A stretch of 64,000 nt of DNA from Nonomuraea glycinis (GCF_014646515.1 NZ_BMNK01000004.1:424719-488718); one strand, 5' to 3'; shown: positions 8,124-16,761, counted from the stretch's first letter. Notes: generated by a model from the sequence alone, not told the origin. Made by a program: numbers and translations.

Positions 8124-8949
8124 GGATCCTCCTGAGTTTCGGATCCAAGTAATCACGCAGCCCGTCGCCCAGAAGGTTGAAGCCGAGCACCGCCAGCGCG
8201 ATCGCCAGACCCGGCCAGAGCGCCAGGCGCGGCGTGGAGAACAGCAGCTCCTGGGACTCCTGCAGCATCCGGCCCCACGACGGGATCGGCGGGCGGGTGC
8301 CGAAGCCGAGGAACGACAGCGCCGCCTCCGCCAGGATCGCGATGGCGAACGACACCGACGCCTGCACGATCAGCACCGAGGAGATGTTCGGCAGCACGTG
8401 GCGCAGCGCCACGGCGGTGCGCCGCCGCCCGGCCGCCCGGGCGGCGAGGACGTAGTCGGTCACCATGACCTGCATCGTGGCGGCCCTGGACACGCGGGCG
8501 AAGGCGGGCACCGTGGCCACGCCGATGGCGATCATGGCGGTGAGCGTGCCGGCCCCGTAGACGGCGCCGAGCATGATGGCCAGCAGCAGCGCCGGGAAGG
8601 CGAAGACGAGGTCGTTGACCCGCATGATCAGCTCGGACAGCCAGCCGAGCCTGCCTGAGGTCATCCCGGCGATGATGCCGAGCGGCGTGCCGATGATCGC
8701 GGCGATGCCGACGGCCACCACGCCGACGTACAGGGTGGTGCGGGCGCCCACCATGAGCTGGCTGAAGGTGTCGCGGCCGAACTTGTCCGCGCCGAGCAGG
8801 TAACCGCCGCCGGGCTCGTGCAGCTTGGCGGCGGCGTCGACGAGCACGGGGTCGCGCGGCGTCCATCCGAACGACAGCAGCGCCAGCAGCACCACGAGGC
8901 CGACCAGGACGCCCCCGATGACCAGGCCCGCGTTGATCCGGCCCCTCAT
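8110..8949 (-). CDS. Peptide ABC transporter permease (DppC type)
   Basis: The 279-residue membrane protein has an N-terminal transmembrane segment, the LGADKFGRDTFSQL motif typical of DppC, and the ATPase-contact EAA loop (AARAAGRRRTAVALRHVLPN). Its end, LGDGLRDYLDPKL, is the classic C-terminus. It starts with ATGA overlapping the DppB-like stop. The frame is open well upstream, but that part lies over the other permease gene. Confidence 0.93.
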   Translation of the reverse strand: MRGRINAGLVIGGVLVGLVVLLALLSFGWTPRDPVLVDAAAKLHEPGGGYLLGADKFGRDTFSQLMVGARTTLYVGVVAVGIAAIIGTPLGIIAGMTSGRLGWLSELIMRVNDLVFAFPALLLAIMLGAVYGAGTLTAMIAIGVATVPAFARVSRAATMQVMVTDYVLAARAAGRRRTAVALRHVLPNISSVLIVQASVSFAIAILAEAALSFLGFGTRPPIPSWGRMLQESQELLFSTPRLALWPGLAIALAVLGFNLLGDGLRDYLDPKLRRIRAER

Positions 8950-9893
8950 CGTGCCCCCCGCAGTCGCGGGTCGAGCGCGGCGTAGGCCAGGTCCACCAGG
9001 AGGTTGATCAGGAGGACGGCCACCACCAGCACCATGACGACGCACTGGACGAGCAGCAGGTCGCGGCCCGCGACGCCGTTGAGCAGCAGGTCGCCCAGGC
9101 CGGGGATGACGAAGACGCGCTCGACCACGACCGCGCCGATGAGCAGCGTGGCCAGTTGCAGGCCGAGCACGGTGATCACCGGGATGGAGGCGTTGCGCAG
9201 GCCGTGCCGCCACAGGGCGCCCATCCGGCCCCGGCCCTTGGCGCGGGCGGTGCGCAGGTAGTCCTCGCGCATCACGTCCAGCACCGCGGAGCGGACGTAT
9301 CGGGTCAGTACGGCTCCTTGCACGAGGCCGAGCGACAACCAGGGCAGCAGCAGGCCGCGCAGCCACTCGACGGGGTCGTCGGCGATCGGCACGTAACCGC
9401 CGGACGGCAGCACCTGCGCCTGCACCGCGAAGACGAACACCAGCAGGATGCCCGCCAGGAAGGCCGGGACGGCGATGCCGACCTGGCTGAAGGCGCTGAT
9501 GACGGCGCCGAGCGGGTTGCGGTGGTGCACGGCCGCGAACGTCCCCGCGGGCACCGCGATGATCAGCGCGATGAGCATGCCGCCGAGCACCAGCACGGCG
9601 GTGACGCCGAGGCGGTCGCCGATCTGCGGGCCGATCGGCGAGCTGGTCACGTAGGAGGTGCCGAAGTCGCCGGTGACGAGCCCGCCGAACCAGTCGAAGA
9701 ACTGGGTGATCGCCGGCCGGTCGGTGCCGAACTGCTCGCGCAGCGCCGCCACCGCCTCGGGTGTCGCGTTCACGCCCAGCGCGACCTCGGCGGGGTCGCC
9801 GGGGAGCACGGCCATGAAGGCGAACACCAGCACCCCGGCGACGGCGGTGCTCAGCACGAACACCGCCAGCCGTCTCAGGAGGTAGAGGATCAC
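8946..9893 (-). CDS. Peptide ABC transporter permease (DppB type)
   Basis: This 315-residue integral membrane protein has an N-terminal membrane segment, the DppB motif ALREQFGTDRP and the EAA loop (RTARAKGRGRMGALWRHGLRNA). It ends with YAALDPRLRG. It begins at a GTG that overlaps the binding-protein stop (GTGA). It forms the translocation pore with the DppC-like subunit. Confidence 0.93.
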   Translation of the reverse strand: MILYLLRRLAVFVLSTAVAGVLVFAFMAVLPGDPAEVALGVNATPEAVAALREQFGTDRPAITQFFDWFGGLVTGDFGTSYVTSSPIGPQIGDRLGVTAVLVLGGMLIALIIAVPAGTFAAVHHRNPLGAVISAFSQVGIAVPAFLAGILLVFVFAVQAQVLPSGGYVPIADDPVEWLRGLLLPWLSLGLVQGAVLTRYVRSAVLDVMREDYLRTARAKGRGRMGALWRHGLRNASIPVITVLGLQLATLLIGAVVVERVFVIPGLGDLLLNGVAGRDLLLVQCVVMVLVVAVLLINLLVDLAYAALDPRLRGAR

Positions 9894-11392
9894 TGCTGGG
9901 CGAGCCCGGTGAAGTCGAAGGACTCGGAGATGGCGTTCTTCGGCAGCCCGGTGATGCCCTTCTTCGCCACGATCAGGTTCGGGAAGCCGAACAGCCAGTC
10001 GGCGGCGGCGTCCTCGGACAGCAGCTTGGCGGCCTGCTTGAGGTCGTCGACCTGCTCCTGCTCGCTGCCCTGGTCGGCGGAGGCGAGCAGCTTGCCGTAC
10101 TCCGGATTGTCGTAGCCGAAGTAGTAGGTCTTGTTGGCGAAGATGCTCATGTCGCGCGGCTCGACGTGGTTGATGATCGACAGGTCGTAGTCGCCCTTGG
10201 TGAAGACCAGGTCGAGCCAGCGGGCGGGGAACTCCAGCGGCTCGATGTCGGCGGTGATGCCCACCTGGGCGAGCTGCGACTTGACCACCTGCGCGCCGGC
10301 CACGGCGTAGGGGAGGTTGGGGATGCGCATCTTGACGGTGTACGTCTTGCCGCCGAGCAGTTCCTTGGCCTTGGCCACGTCGTAGGGGTAGTCGCCGGTG
10401 CGGTCCTCGTACCAGGGGTCGGTGGGCGGGACCATCGAGCCGATGAGCTGACCGCGCCCGGCCCAGGCGGTGTCGAGCAGCGCCTTGTGGTCGATGGCGT
10501 GCCGGACGGCCTGGCGCACCTTCTTGTCGTTGAACGGCGGGCGGGCGTTGTTCATCGACAGCACCACCTCACCGTTGGTGCTGCCCTCGATCGTCTCGAA
10601 GCGATTGGGGTCGGCGAACTGCTGCAGCGACTCGGGCGCCTGGACGCTGGAGATGACGTCGATGCCGCCGGTCAGCTGCGCGTTGTTCATCGCCGTGGCG
10701 TCCTTGAAATACTTCAGCGTCACGCCGGGGATCGCCGGTTTCGTCCCCCAGTAGGAGGGGTTGGCGTCCAGGCGGATGGAGTCGCCGCGCCGCCACTCCC
10801 CCAGTTTGTACGGGCCGGTGCCGACGGGCTGGTTGGCCAGGTCCGCGACGCCGGTGCGGCTGAACATCGCGCCGAGCCGGGTGGCCATGGTGTAGAGGAA
10901 GCCGTTGCTGGGCCGGTCGAGGGTGACGACGGCGGTGGTGTCGTCCTTCTTCTCGACGTCCTTGATCATGTCGAGCTGCGACTTGATCTTCAGCTTCCAG
11001 TCGGACTTGACCCGGTCGAGGGAGAAGACGACGTCGTCGGCGGTGAAGGGCGCGCCGTTGGTGAAGGTGACGCCCTGGCGCAGGGTGAAGGTGTAGGTCT
11101 TGCGATCCTCCGACACCTCCCACTTCTCGGCGAGCAGCGGCTGGATCTTGCCGTCCTGGTCCAGCTTGACCAGGCCCTCGTAGACGTTGACCAGCAGCGC
11201 CTGCGGGATGGCCGCGCCCTCGGTCGCGGTGAAGTCCAGGTTGGCGGGCTCGGCCACGAACCCGACGGACAGCGCCTCCGCCTTGGCGGGCTGCTCACCC
11301 GTGCTCTCCGGGTCGCTGCCGCCTCCGCCGCCGCAGGCGCTCATGCTCAGCAGGAGACCGCCCACGGCGATCCATGTCCCGACTCGCCTCAT
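9890..11392 (-). CDS. Peptide ABC transporter substrate-binding lipoprotein (family 5)
   Basis: The protein of about 500 residues begins with a lipoprotein signal (basic MRR, hydrophobic run, lipobox LSMSAC, then Gly/Ser linker). The family 5 extracellular binding domain follows, with YEGLVKLDQDGKIQPLLAEKW and TFTLRQGVTFTNGAPFTADDV. Anchored outside the membrane, it hands peptides, or possibly other compounds such as nickel chelates or opines, to the permeases. The ATG at 11392 has AGGAGG 9 bases upstream. It is the first gene of the operon and lies 25 bases from a palindromic FadR-type operator, so the GntR gene opposite probably controls it. Confidence 0.92.
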   Translation of the reverse strand: MRRVGTWIAVGGLLLSMSACGGGGGSDPESTGEQPAKAEALSVGFVAEPANLDFTATEGAAIPQALLVNVYEGLVKLDQDGKIQPLLAEKWEVSEDRKTYTFTLRQGVTFTNGAPFTADDVVFSLDRVKSDWKLKIKSQLDMIKDVEKKDDTTAVVTLDRPSNGFLYTMATRLGAMFSRTGVADLANQPVGTGPYKLGEWRRGDSIRLDANPSYWGTKPAIPGVTLKYFKDATAMNNAQLTGGIDVISSVQAPESLQQFADPNRFETIEGSTNGEVVLSMNNARPPFNDKKVRQAVRHAIDHKALLDTAWAGRGQLIGSMVPPTDPWYEDRTGDYPYDVAKAKELLGGKTYTVKMRIPNLPYAVAGAQVVKSQLAQVGITADIEPLEFPARWLDLVFTKGDYDLSIINHVEPRDMSIFANKTYYFGYDNPEYGKLLASADQGSEQEQVDDLKQAAKLLSEDAAADWLFGFPNLIVAKKGITGLPKNAISESFDFTGLAQQ

Positions 11393-11416
11393 GTCTTTCA
11401 GCCTCCTGGCTAGTGC

Positions 11417-11431
11417 ACTGGTCTGACCAGT
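11417..11431. promoter_or_regulatory. FadR/GntR-type operator
   Basis: ACTGGTCTGACCAGT is a perfect 15-base palindrome (7-bp arms around one base) with the TGGTC-N-GACCA core recognised by FadR-subfamily GntR regulators. It lies between the divergent binding-protein gene and the FCD-domain GntR gene, so it likely controls both. Confidence 0.8.
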
Positions 11432-11478
11432 AGGCTGCACCTTGCCAGCCCGCGAGGGCTGAGGTCAAGGGGGCTTTC

Positions 11479-12231
11479 ATGAGTGGTCCACGGTTCGAGC
11501 CGGTGCGGACCGTACGCGCGTACGAGCGGATCGTGGAGCAGATCGAGGAGGCCGTCGAGTCCGGTTCACTCCAGCCCGGCGAGCGGCTGCCCAGCGAACG
11601 CGAGCTGATGGCGCAGTTCGCCGTGAGCCGTTCCACCGTCCGCGAGGCGCTGCGCGTGCTGCAGGCCCGCGGGCTGGTCAGGTCCCGACCCGGCGACCCG
11701 CACGGCGCCGAGGTGCTGCCCTTCTCCCCCGCCGCCTTACACAAGTCGATGACCACGCTGGCCCGGGTGGACGAGCTGTCGCTGGGCGAGCTGGTGCAGT
11801 TCCGGATGGTGCTGGACGCCTCGGCCAATCTGCTGGCCGCCCGGCTGCGCACCGACGAGGAGCTGGCGGAGATGGCCGCGGCGATCGAGCGCATGCGCGC
11901 GGCGGTCGCGGGCAGCTACGACGAGTTCAGCGCCGCCGACGTGGCCTTCCATGACGCGGTGGCGGGGGCCAGCCGCAACAAGCTCATCCAGATCTGCACC
12001 GACGTGGTCCGGTCGATCGTCCTCGACCTGATCGCCGAGAAGATCGCGGCGGCGGCCGACCGGGAGGCGCTCATGCGCCAGACGATCCGCCACCACGAGG
12101 AGGTACTGGCGGCGATCCGCGCCGGTGAGGGCCTGCTCGCGGCGCGGCTGTCCCGGCAGTCGATGTACGACTACTACGTCGGCTACGTGCCCGAGGAGGA
12201 GCGGCCGGCGCTGCGGACCCTGCTGGAGTAG
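11479..12231 (+). CDS. GntR family regulator, FadR/FCD subfamily
   Basis: The 250-residue protein has an N-terminal winged helix-turn-helix (about 12-75; LPSERELMAQFAVSRSTVREALRVL) and a C-terminal all-helical FCD ligand domain. The FCD metal-site residues are visible in DVAFHDAV and in IRHHEEV. It is divergent from the peptide importer operon and separated from it by a matching palindrome. It is therefore very likely the local repressor, released by a small acid from the imported substrate. AAGGGGG precedes the ATG. Confidence 0.92.
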   Translation: MSGPRFEPVRTVRAYERIVEQIEEAVESGSLQPGERLPSERELMAQFAVSRSTVREALRVLQARGLVRSRPGDPHGAEVLPFSPAALHKSMTTLARVDELSLGELVQFRMVLDASANLLAARLRTDEELAEMAAAIERMRAAVAGSYDEFSAADVAFHDAVAGASRNKLIQICTDVVRSIVLDLIAEKIAAAADREALMRQTIRHHEEVLAAIRAGEGLLAARLSRQSMYDYYVGYVPEEERPALRTLLE

Positions 12232-12333
12232 CCGCCCGTCCGGCGCACATCTCCGCCTTCTGCAGGAGAAATCCCCTACCTCGCAAGTGTCGCGTCTGTA
12301 CTGAATGCCTGGTGAGGGTGTTATCTTGCACCC

Positions 12334-13302
12334 GTGGCCGAGGAGGAGACACGGGAGGTGGCGGAGGCGTTCCTGCGCGAGCCTCGCCGCTATACCAGTC
12401 ATCAGGTAGCCGAGATGGCGGGCGTGCCGGTCTACCGGGCCAGGCGGTTCTGGCGGGCGCTCGGCTTCGCCAACGTGGCCGACGACGCCGTGGAGTTCAC
12501 CGAGTCCGACGTGGTGGCGCTCAAGACGCTGCTCGGCATGGTCAGCGCCGGCATCTACGACGAGGAGCACGTGCTGCAGATCGCCCGCTCCCTCGGCAGG
12601 GCCGCGACGCGGCTGGCCGAGTCGCAGGCCGAGATCGGCGCCGAGGCGCTCGACCAGGCCGGCGTGCCGCTGGCCGAACGCCCCAGGGCCTGGCGCAGGC
12701 GGGCCGAGCGGGTGGTGCCGGACCTCGCGCGGCTGCTGGTCTACTCCTGGCAGCGCCAGCTCGCCGCCGCCGCCGGCCGGCTCGCCGTCCAGGACATGAG
12801 CACCGTACGGCTGGCCGTCGGGTTCGCCGACCTGGTCGGGTTCACCCGGCTGAGCAGGCAGATCACCGAGACGGAGCTCGCCACGCTGGTCGACAGGTTC
12901 GAGGGGCGCTCCGCCGACGTGGTGACCTCCAACGGCGGCCGGGTGGTCAAGACGCTCGGCGACTCGCTCCTATTCGTGGCGGACAAGGCGCACACGGCGG
13001 CGGAGATCGGGCTGCTGCTCCTGGAGACCCACGCCCGGGACAAGGGCATGCCGGAGCTGCGGGTGGGCCTGGCCGCCGGGCCGGTCATCTGGCGGATGGG
13101 CGACGTGTTCGGCACCACGGTCAACCTCGCCAGCAGGCTCACCGCACTGGCCCGGCCCGACACGATCCTCGCCGACCCGGAGCTGGCCGAGGAGCTCGAC
13201 GGCGACCGGGCGTTCGCCCTGCGCTGCGTCGACCGCCTGTCGGTACGCGGACTCGGCGAACTCGCCCCCTTCACCGTGAGCAGGGCCGGGGCCCTGAGCT
13301 GA
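12334..13302 (+). CDS. Class III adenylate/guanylate cyclase with N-terminal regulatory domain
   Basis: The 322-residue protein has a C-terminal class III cyclase domain with both metal-binding aspartates (Asp166 in GFADLVGFT, Asp210 in TLGDSLL). It also has Lys206, Asp257 (base recognition) and the Asn264/Arg268 transition-state pair in VNLASR, so it should be active and ATP-specific. The first 150 residues are helical and start with a MerR-like recognition segment (YTSHQVAEMAGVPVYRARRFWRALG), resembling the regulatory domain of mycobacterial soluble cyclases such as Rv1264. No membrane segment is seen. GTG start; it makes cAMP in the cytoplasm and stands alone in its transcription unit. Confidence 0.88.
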   Translation: MAEEETREVAEAFLREPRRYTSHQVAEMAGVPVYRARRFWRALGFANVADDAVEFTESDVVALKTLLGMVSAGIYDEEHVLQIARSLGRAATRLAESQAEIGAEALDQAGVPLAERPRAWRRRAERVVPDLARLLVYSWQRQLAAAAGRLAVQDMSTVRLAVGFADLVGFTRLSRQITETELATLVDRFEGRSADVVTSNGGRVVKTLGDSLLFVADKAHTAAEIGLLLLETHARDKGMPELRVGLAAGPVIWRMGDVFGTTVNLASRLTALARPDTILADPELAEELDGDRAFALRCVDRLSVRGLGELAPFTVSRAGALS

Positions 13303-13320
13303 TCTGTCTCCGCCTGCCGG

Positions 13321-13348
13321 GCAACCCGGGGGCGGCCTGGATGCGTCT
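13321..13348 (+). promoter_or_regulatory. ECF-type promoter of the sigma factor gene
   Basis: GCAACCC (AACC at 13323-13326) and GCGTCTGT (CGTC at 13344-13347) are spaced by 17 bases, the AAC/CGTC pattern of ECF sigma promoters. It lies about 36 bases before the SigE-family sigma gene, suggesting autoregulation. Confidence 0.6.
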
Positions 13349-13383
13349 GTACCGTCGCGAGCTCTGACGGGAAGGCAATCAAA

Positions 13384-13860
13384 TTGGCAGATCGAGCGAT
13401 ATTTCAGGACTTCGTGATCGCGAGGTCCGACCGGCTGTTACGCACCGGCTATCTGCTCACCCACGACTGGGAGATCGCCGAGGACCTGCTGCAGGAGTCG
13501 CTGGCGAAGGCCTGGTTCGCCTGGCCCCGCGTGGACGAGCCCGAGTCCTACGTCCGCCGGGTGATGGTGACCACGTACACCTCCTGGTGGCGCCGCAAGT
13601 GGCGTCGTGAGCTGCCGAGCGGCAACCTGCCCGACACCCCCTGCACCGACGCGTTGCCCGACGACGAGCTCTGGCACGCGGTGGGCAGGCTGCCCGCCAG
13701 GCAGCGGGCCGTGATCGTGCTGCGCTTCTACGAGGACCTGCCGGTGGCGGAGGTGGCCCGGCTGCTGGGCTGCGGCACCGGCACGGTCAAGAGCCAGACG
13801 GCCAAGGCGCTGGCCAAGCTGCGGGTGGACGAGACGATCGTGAAGGAGATGCAGCGGTGA
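13384..13860 (+). CDS. SigE-family ECF RNA polymerase sigma factor
   Basis: The 158-residue protein has region 2 (YLLTHDWEIAEDLLQESLAKAW, WPRVDEPESYVRRVMV) and region 4 (LPARQRAVIVLRFYEDLPVAEVARLLGCGTGTVKSQTAKAL), with the short length and W-W-R-R-K-W linker of the actinobacterial SigE family (TIGR02983). It starts at TTG with GGGAAGG upstream. A matching ECF promoter precedes it, and its stop overlaps the start of a single-pass membrane protein that probably controls it. The stimulus is unknown. Confidence 0.9.
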   Translation: MADRAIFQDFVIARSDRLLRTGYLLTHDWEIAEDLLQESLAKAWFAWPRVDEPESYVRRVMVTTYTSWWRRKWRRELPSGNLPDTPCTDALPDDELWHAVGRLPARQRAVIVLRFYEDLPVAEVARLLGCGTGTVKSQTAKALAKLRVDETIVKEMQR

Positions 13861-14861
13861 CCGTACAAGATCTGCGGGACGTCCTGCGGGAGCGGGCCGA
13901 GGGCCCTTCGCCGGCGAACCCGGCGCGCCACGAGCAGGTCGGCGCGCACATCAGAAGGACCCGCCGGCGCAGGCGGGTGGCCGGGGGCGCGGCGGCGGCG
14001 GTGGCGGTGCTGCTCGGCGTCTGGCTGGTGCCCGGCGCCGCCGACCAGCCGCAGAAGGCGACCGTCGCCTCTTCCGTCGCGAAGCTGCCCGAGCGCTTCA
14101 CCGCCCCGGACGGCACCGAGTACCGGCGCATCGCGGCGACCGCCGTCAAGGCGGCCGGCGGCAGGAAGGCCGTCATCACCGTCCCCCTGTCCGGTAAGCC
14201 ACTGGATGTGGCGGGCGTCTGCGAAGGGGTGGACAACCGCCCGCCGCGGGTGTCGACCGGCGCGCGAACCTGGCCGCCGATGGGCTTCAGAGGGTGCTCG
14301 AAGGTCATGCAGCTCCTGCCGCTGCCCGTGCCCGAGAACGCCGAGGAGGCGACGGTCACCTTCGACACGGCGACAAGCGGTTCGGCCTGCGTACAGGCCG
14401 GAGCAGGCGGGCCCTGTGAGCCGGTGAAGGCGAAGCGCGGCGACTGGTCCCTGGCCGTGTACGAATGGACGCCACCCGCCGAGCCGGTCGAGCCGGCCCC
14501 GCTCAAGGACCTCCCCCGGCGGCTGGACGGCTGGAAGCTGGCGGACTCGAAGACCGGCCTCTGGCCGCAGGACACCACGGCGCGCTTCGAGATCGTGGGC
14601 ACCGGACGCAAGCTCGCCTTCGACCAGGTCTGCGGCGGTGACCTGGCCGGGCGGGTGCTCGTGCGCACCTCCACGGGCCTGACCGGCTCACCTCAGAGCA
14701 GCACCTGCCCTGAATGGAAGAGCGGCCCGTTCCCGATGGCGATGACGGAGTTCCCCGCCGTGCCCAAGGGCAAGCGCATGGTCATCACCGTCAGGATCAG
14801 CGTGATCGGCGAGACCACCAACCGGCCCATCCGCTGGTCCTTCGGCCTCTACAGCAAGTAG
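13857..14861 (+). CDS. Single-pass membrane protein coupled to the ECF sigma factor
   Basis: The 334-residue protein has a short cytoplasmic N-terminus (residues 1-40, ending in a run of arginines), one transmembrane segment (about 42-58; GGAAAAVAVLLGVWLV) and an extracytoplasmic part of about 270 residues with no domain I recognise. It starts at a GTG that overlaps the sigma stop (GTGA). Similar proteins accompany SigE-family sigma factors and may act as anti-sigma or sensor partners, but the cytoplasmic part lacks a clear zinc anti-sigma motif (HxxxCxxC). Confidence 0.75.
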   Translation: MTVQDLRDVLRERAEGPSPANPARHEQVGAHIRRTRRRRRVAGGAAAAVAVLLGVWLVPGAADQPQKATVASSVAKLPERFTAPDGTEYRRIAATAVKAAGGRKAVITVPLSGKPLDVAGVCEGVDNRPPRVSTGARTWPPMGFRGCSKVMQLLPLPVPENAEEATVTFDTATSGSACVQAGAGGPCEPVKAKRGDWSLAVYEWTPPAEPVEPAPLKDLPRRLDGWKLADSKTGLWPQDTTARFEIVGTGRKLAFDQVCGGDLAGRVLVRTSTGLTGSPQSSTCPEWKSGPFPMAMTEFPAVPKGKRMVITVRISVIGETTNRPIRWSFGLYSK

Positions 14862-14880
14862 GAACATTTCCGGCTAGCCC

Positions 14881-15861
14881 GTGTTGCACAGATACGTGAC
14901 CAGCCTTTCGATCCTTGACCGCTCCCTCGTCCGGCAGGGGCACTCCCCGGCGGCGGCGCTGCGGGCGACCGTGCGGTTCGCGCGGCAGGCCGAGGAGCTC
15001 GGCTACCGCCGGTTCTGGGTCGCCGAGCACCACAGCGTGCCGGGCGTGGCGGGCTCGGCCCCCACCGTGCTGGCCGCCGCCGTCGCGGCCGCCACCGAGC
15101 GCATCCGGGTCGGCACCGGCGGCGTGATGCTGCCCAACCACCGCCCGCTGGTGGTCGCCGAGCAGTTCGGCGTCCTGGAGTCGCTGTACCCCGGCCGCGT
15201 CGACATGGGCCTGGGCCGCTCGGTGGGCTTCACCGGCGGCATCCGCAGGGCGCTCGGCCACGACAAGGACGCCGCCGACCGCTTCGGCGGCCAACTGGCG
15301 GAGCTGCTCGGCTTCTTCACCGGCGGCCGGGACGGCGTGCACGCCGTCCCGGCCGAGGGCCTGCGTCCCGAGGTGTTCGTGCTGGCCATGGGGGCGGGCG
15401 CGGACGTGGCCGCCGAGCACGGCCTGCCGCTGGTGATCGGCGGGGCCGGCGACCGGCTCCGGGAGGCGATCGGCCGCTACCGGACCGCCTTCCGGCCTTC
15501 GGCGTGGGCGGCGGCGCCGTACGTGATGGTGGCGGCGAACATCGCGGTCGGCGAGACGGCGGAGCGCGCGGCGCTGCTGCAGGTGCCGGAGGCCTGGTCG
15601 ACGGCGCACTCGCGGACCCGCGGCGTCTTTCCCCCGCTGCGGCCGGCCCGGGAGATCCTGCGGATGGAGATGACCGGGCGGGAGCGGGCGCTGTTCGAGG
15701 AGTCGCGCAAGGGGCAGATCCACGGCACCGAGCAGGAGGTCGGCATGCGACTGGCCGACCTGGTGGAGATGACGGGGGCCGACGAGGTGCTGGTGACGAT
15801 GAACACCTACGACCTGGACGAGAGACTCGACTCCTACCGCCGCCTGGCCCGACTGGCCTGA
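14881..15861 (+). CDS. LLM class flavin-dependent oxidoreductase (MsnO8-like)
   Basis: The 326-residue protein is a bacterial luciferase-like TIM barrel: SLSILDRSLV start, GYRRFWVAEHHSVPGVAGSAP, RIRVGTGGVMLPNHRPL, and GRVDMGLGRS are typical of the MsnO8 subfamily. Such enzymes use FMNH2 or F420 to oxidise small substrates; the substrate cannot be read from sequence. GTG start 19 bases after the preceding stop, so it may be cotranscribed with the sigma factor pair. Confidence 0.85.
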   Translation: MLHRYVTSLSILDRSLVRQGHSPAAALRATVRFARQAEELGYRRFWVAEHHSVPGVAGSAPTVLAAAVAAATERIRVGTGGVMLPNHRPLVVAEQFGVLESLYPGRVDMGLGRSVGFTGGIRRALGHDKDAADRFGGQLAELLGFFTGGRDGVHAVPAEGLRPEVFVLAMGAGADVAAEHGLPLVIGGAGDRLREAIGRYRTAFRPSAWAAAPYVMVAANIAVGETAERAALLQVPEAWSTAHSRTRGVFPPLRPAREILRMEMTGRERALFEESRKGQIHGTEQEVGMRLADLVEMTGADEVLVTMNTYDLDERLDSYRRLARLA

Positions 15862-15912
15862 CGCCGGGTCGCCGGCCAGGAAAGCCAGAGGCGTTCTGAG
15901 GCGCCGTCAGGC
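15856..15912. terminator. Possible bidirectional terminator at a convergent junction
   Basis: GCCTGACG (15856-15863) and CGTCAGGC (15905-15912) pair perfectly across a 41-base loop and embed the stop codons of both converging genes. The long loop makes this only a weak call. Confidence 0.3.
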
Positions 15913-16761
15913 GGGCCACTCGTCCAGCGCGAACGGCACCCGCTCCCGCACGTGGGCGATGGCGGCGGCCGGATAGCCGACGATGTCATCCGGCAGCGCG
16001 TCCAGCCGCCACCAGGCCACCTCGGAGCATTTGTTCGGCTCGGCGTTGTACGGCTCGCCGTCCCACCGGGTGGCGACGAAGAACAGGCCGACCCGGTCCG
16101 GGGCCCGGTGCATCACGTGCGCGAAGGCGAGATCCCCTGGCTCGATGACGACGCCGACCTCCTCCTGGACCTCCCGCACCGCCGCCCGCACCACCGACTC
16201 CCCCGCCTCCAGATGCCCCGACGGCAGGTGCCACAGCCCGTCGGCATAGCCGGTGCCCGCGCGCCTGCCCAACAGCAGCTCCGTGCCGCGGACCAGCAGT
16301 ACGTGCACGTCGACGATCGCCCGGAACCGCTGGGCGGGCGCCTCCGGCACGGCCTGCACGTCGGACACCTGTGGCGCGCCCGACCGGGCGAGCGTCTCGG
16401 GTAGCGCCGGCTGGGCGGGCGTCTCGGGCATGGCCTGGCGCCGGTCGAGTGCCTGTGTCCACTTGACCGCCACGGCCGCCACCTGCACCAGCTCCGCCCG
16501 CAGCCGGTCGGGGTCGGTCTCGGCGAGCGCCTCCAGCACCTCCTCCATCAGGATGTGCCGCCACGTCAGCGTCCCCGCGCCGGCCGCCGCGTCGGTCTCC
16601 CGCCTGGCGGTGCCGGCCTCGGCGGCCGCCGCCCCGCCACCGGTGCCGTCGGGCAGCTCCTGCACCCCGTGCGTCTCGTCCTGCCTGGCCCGCTCGGCCG
16701 CCACCTCGGCGAGCACCCCGGCCAGCGAGCCGGGCATCCCCGCGTCACCGTCATGTGTCAT
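15907..16761 (-). CDS. MazG-like/NUDIX hydrolase fusion
   Basis: This 284-residue protein seems to join two nucleotide-sanitising folds. The N-terminal half has a MazG-like helical core (TWRHILMEEVLEALAE, then LVQVAAVAVKWTQAL). The C-terminal half is a complete NUDIX domain with box GHLEAGES, VVRAAVREVQEEVGV, where the REVQEE glutamates bind Mg2+. NUDIX enzymes cleave nucleoside diphosphates linked to another group. The ATG at 16761 is preceded by GGGGGA. It is divergent from the Nei-type glycosylase, which fits a DNA or nucleotide-pool repair theme. Low-complexity Pro/Ala text joins the two domains. Confidence 0.82.
   Translation of the reverse strand: MTHDGDAGMPGSLAGVLAEVAAERARQDETHGVQELPDGTGGGAAAAEAGTARRETDAAAGAGTLTWRHILMEEVLEALAETDPDRLRAELVQVAAVAVKWTQALDRRQAMPETPAQPALPETLARSGAPQVSDVQAVPEAPAQRFRAIVDVHVLLVRGTELLLGRRAGTGYADGLWHLPSGHLEAGESVVRAAVREVQEEVGVVIEPGDLAFAHVMHRAPDRVGLFFVATRWDGEPYNAEPNKCSEVAWWRLDALPDDIVGYPAAAIAHVRERVPFALDEWPA

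Noticed and set aside
14881-15861. Member of a natural-product cluster (luciferase-like monooxygenase)
   Set aside because: No polyketide, peptide or other biosynthetic genes lie nearby.
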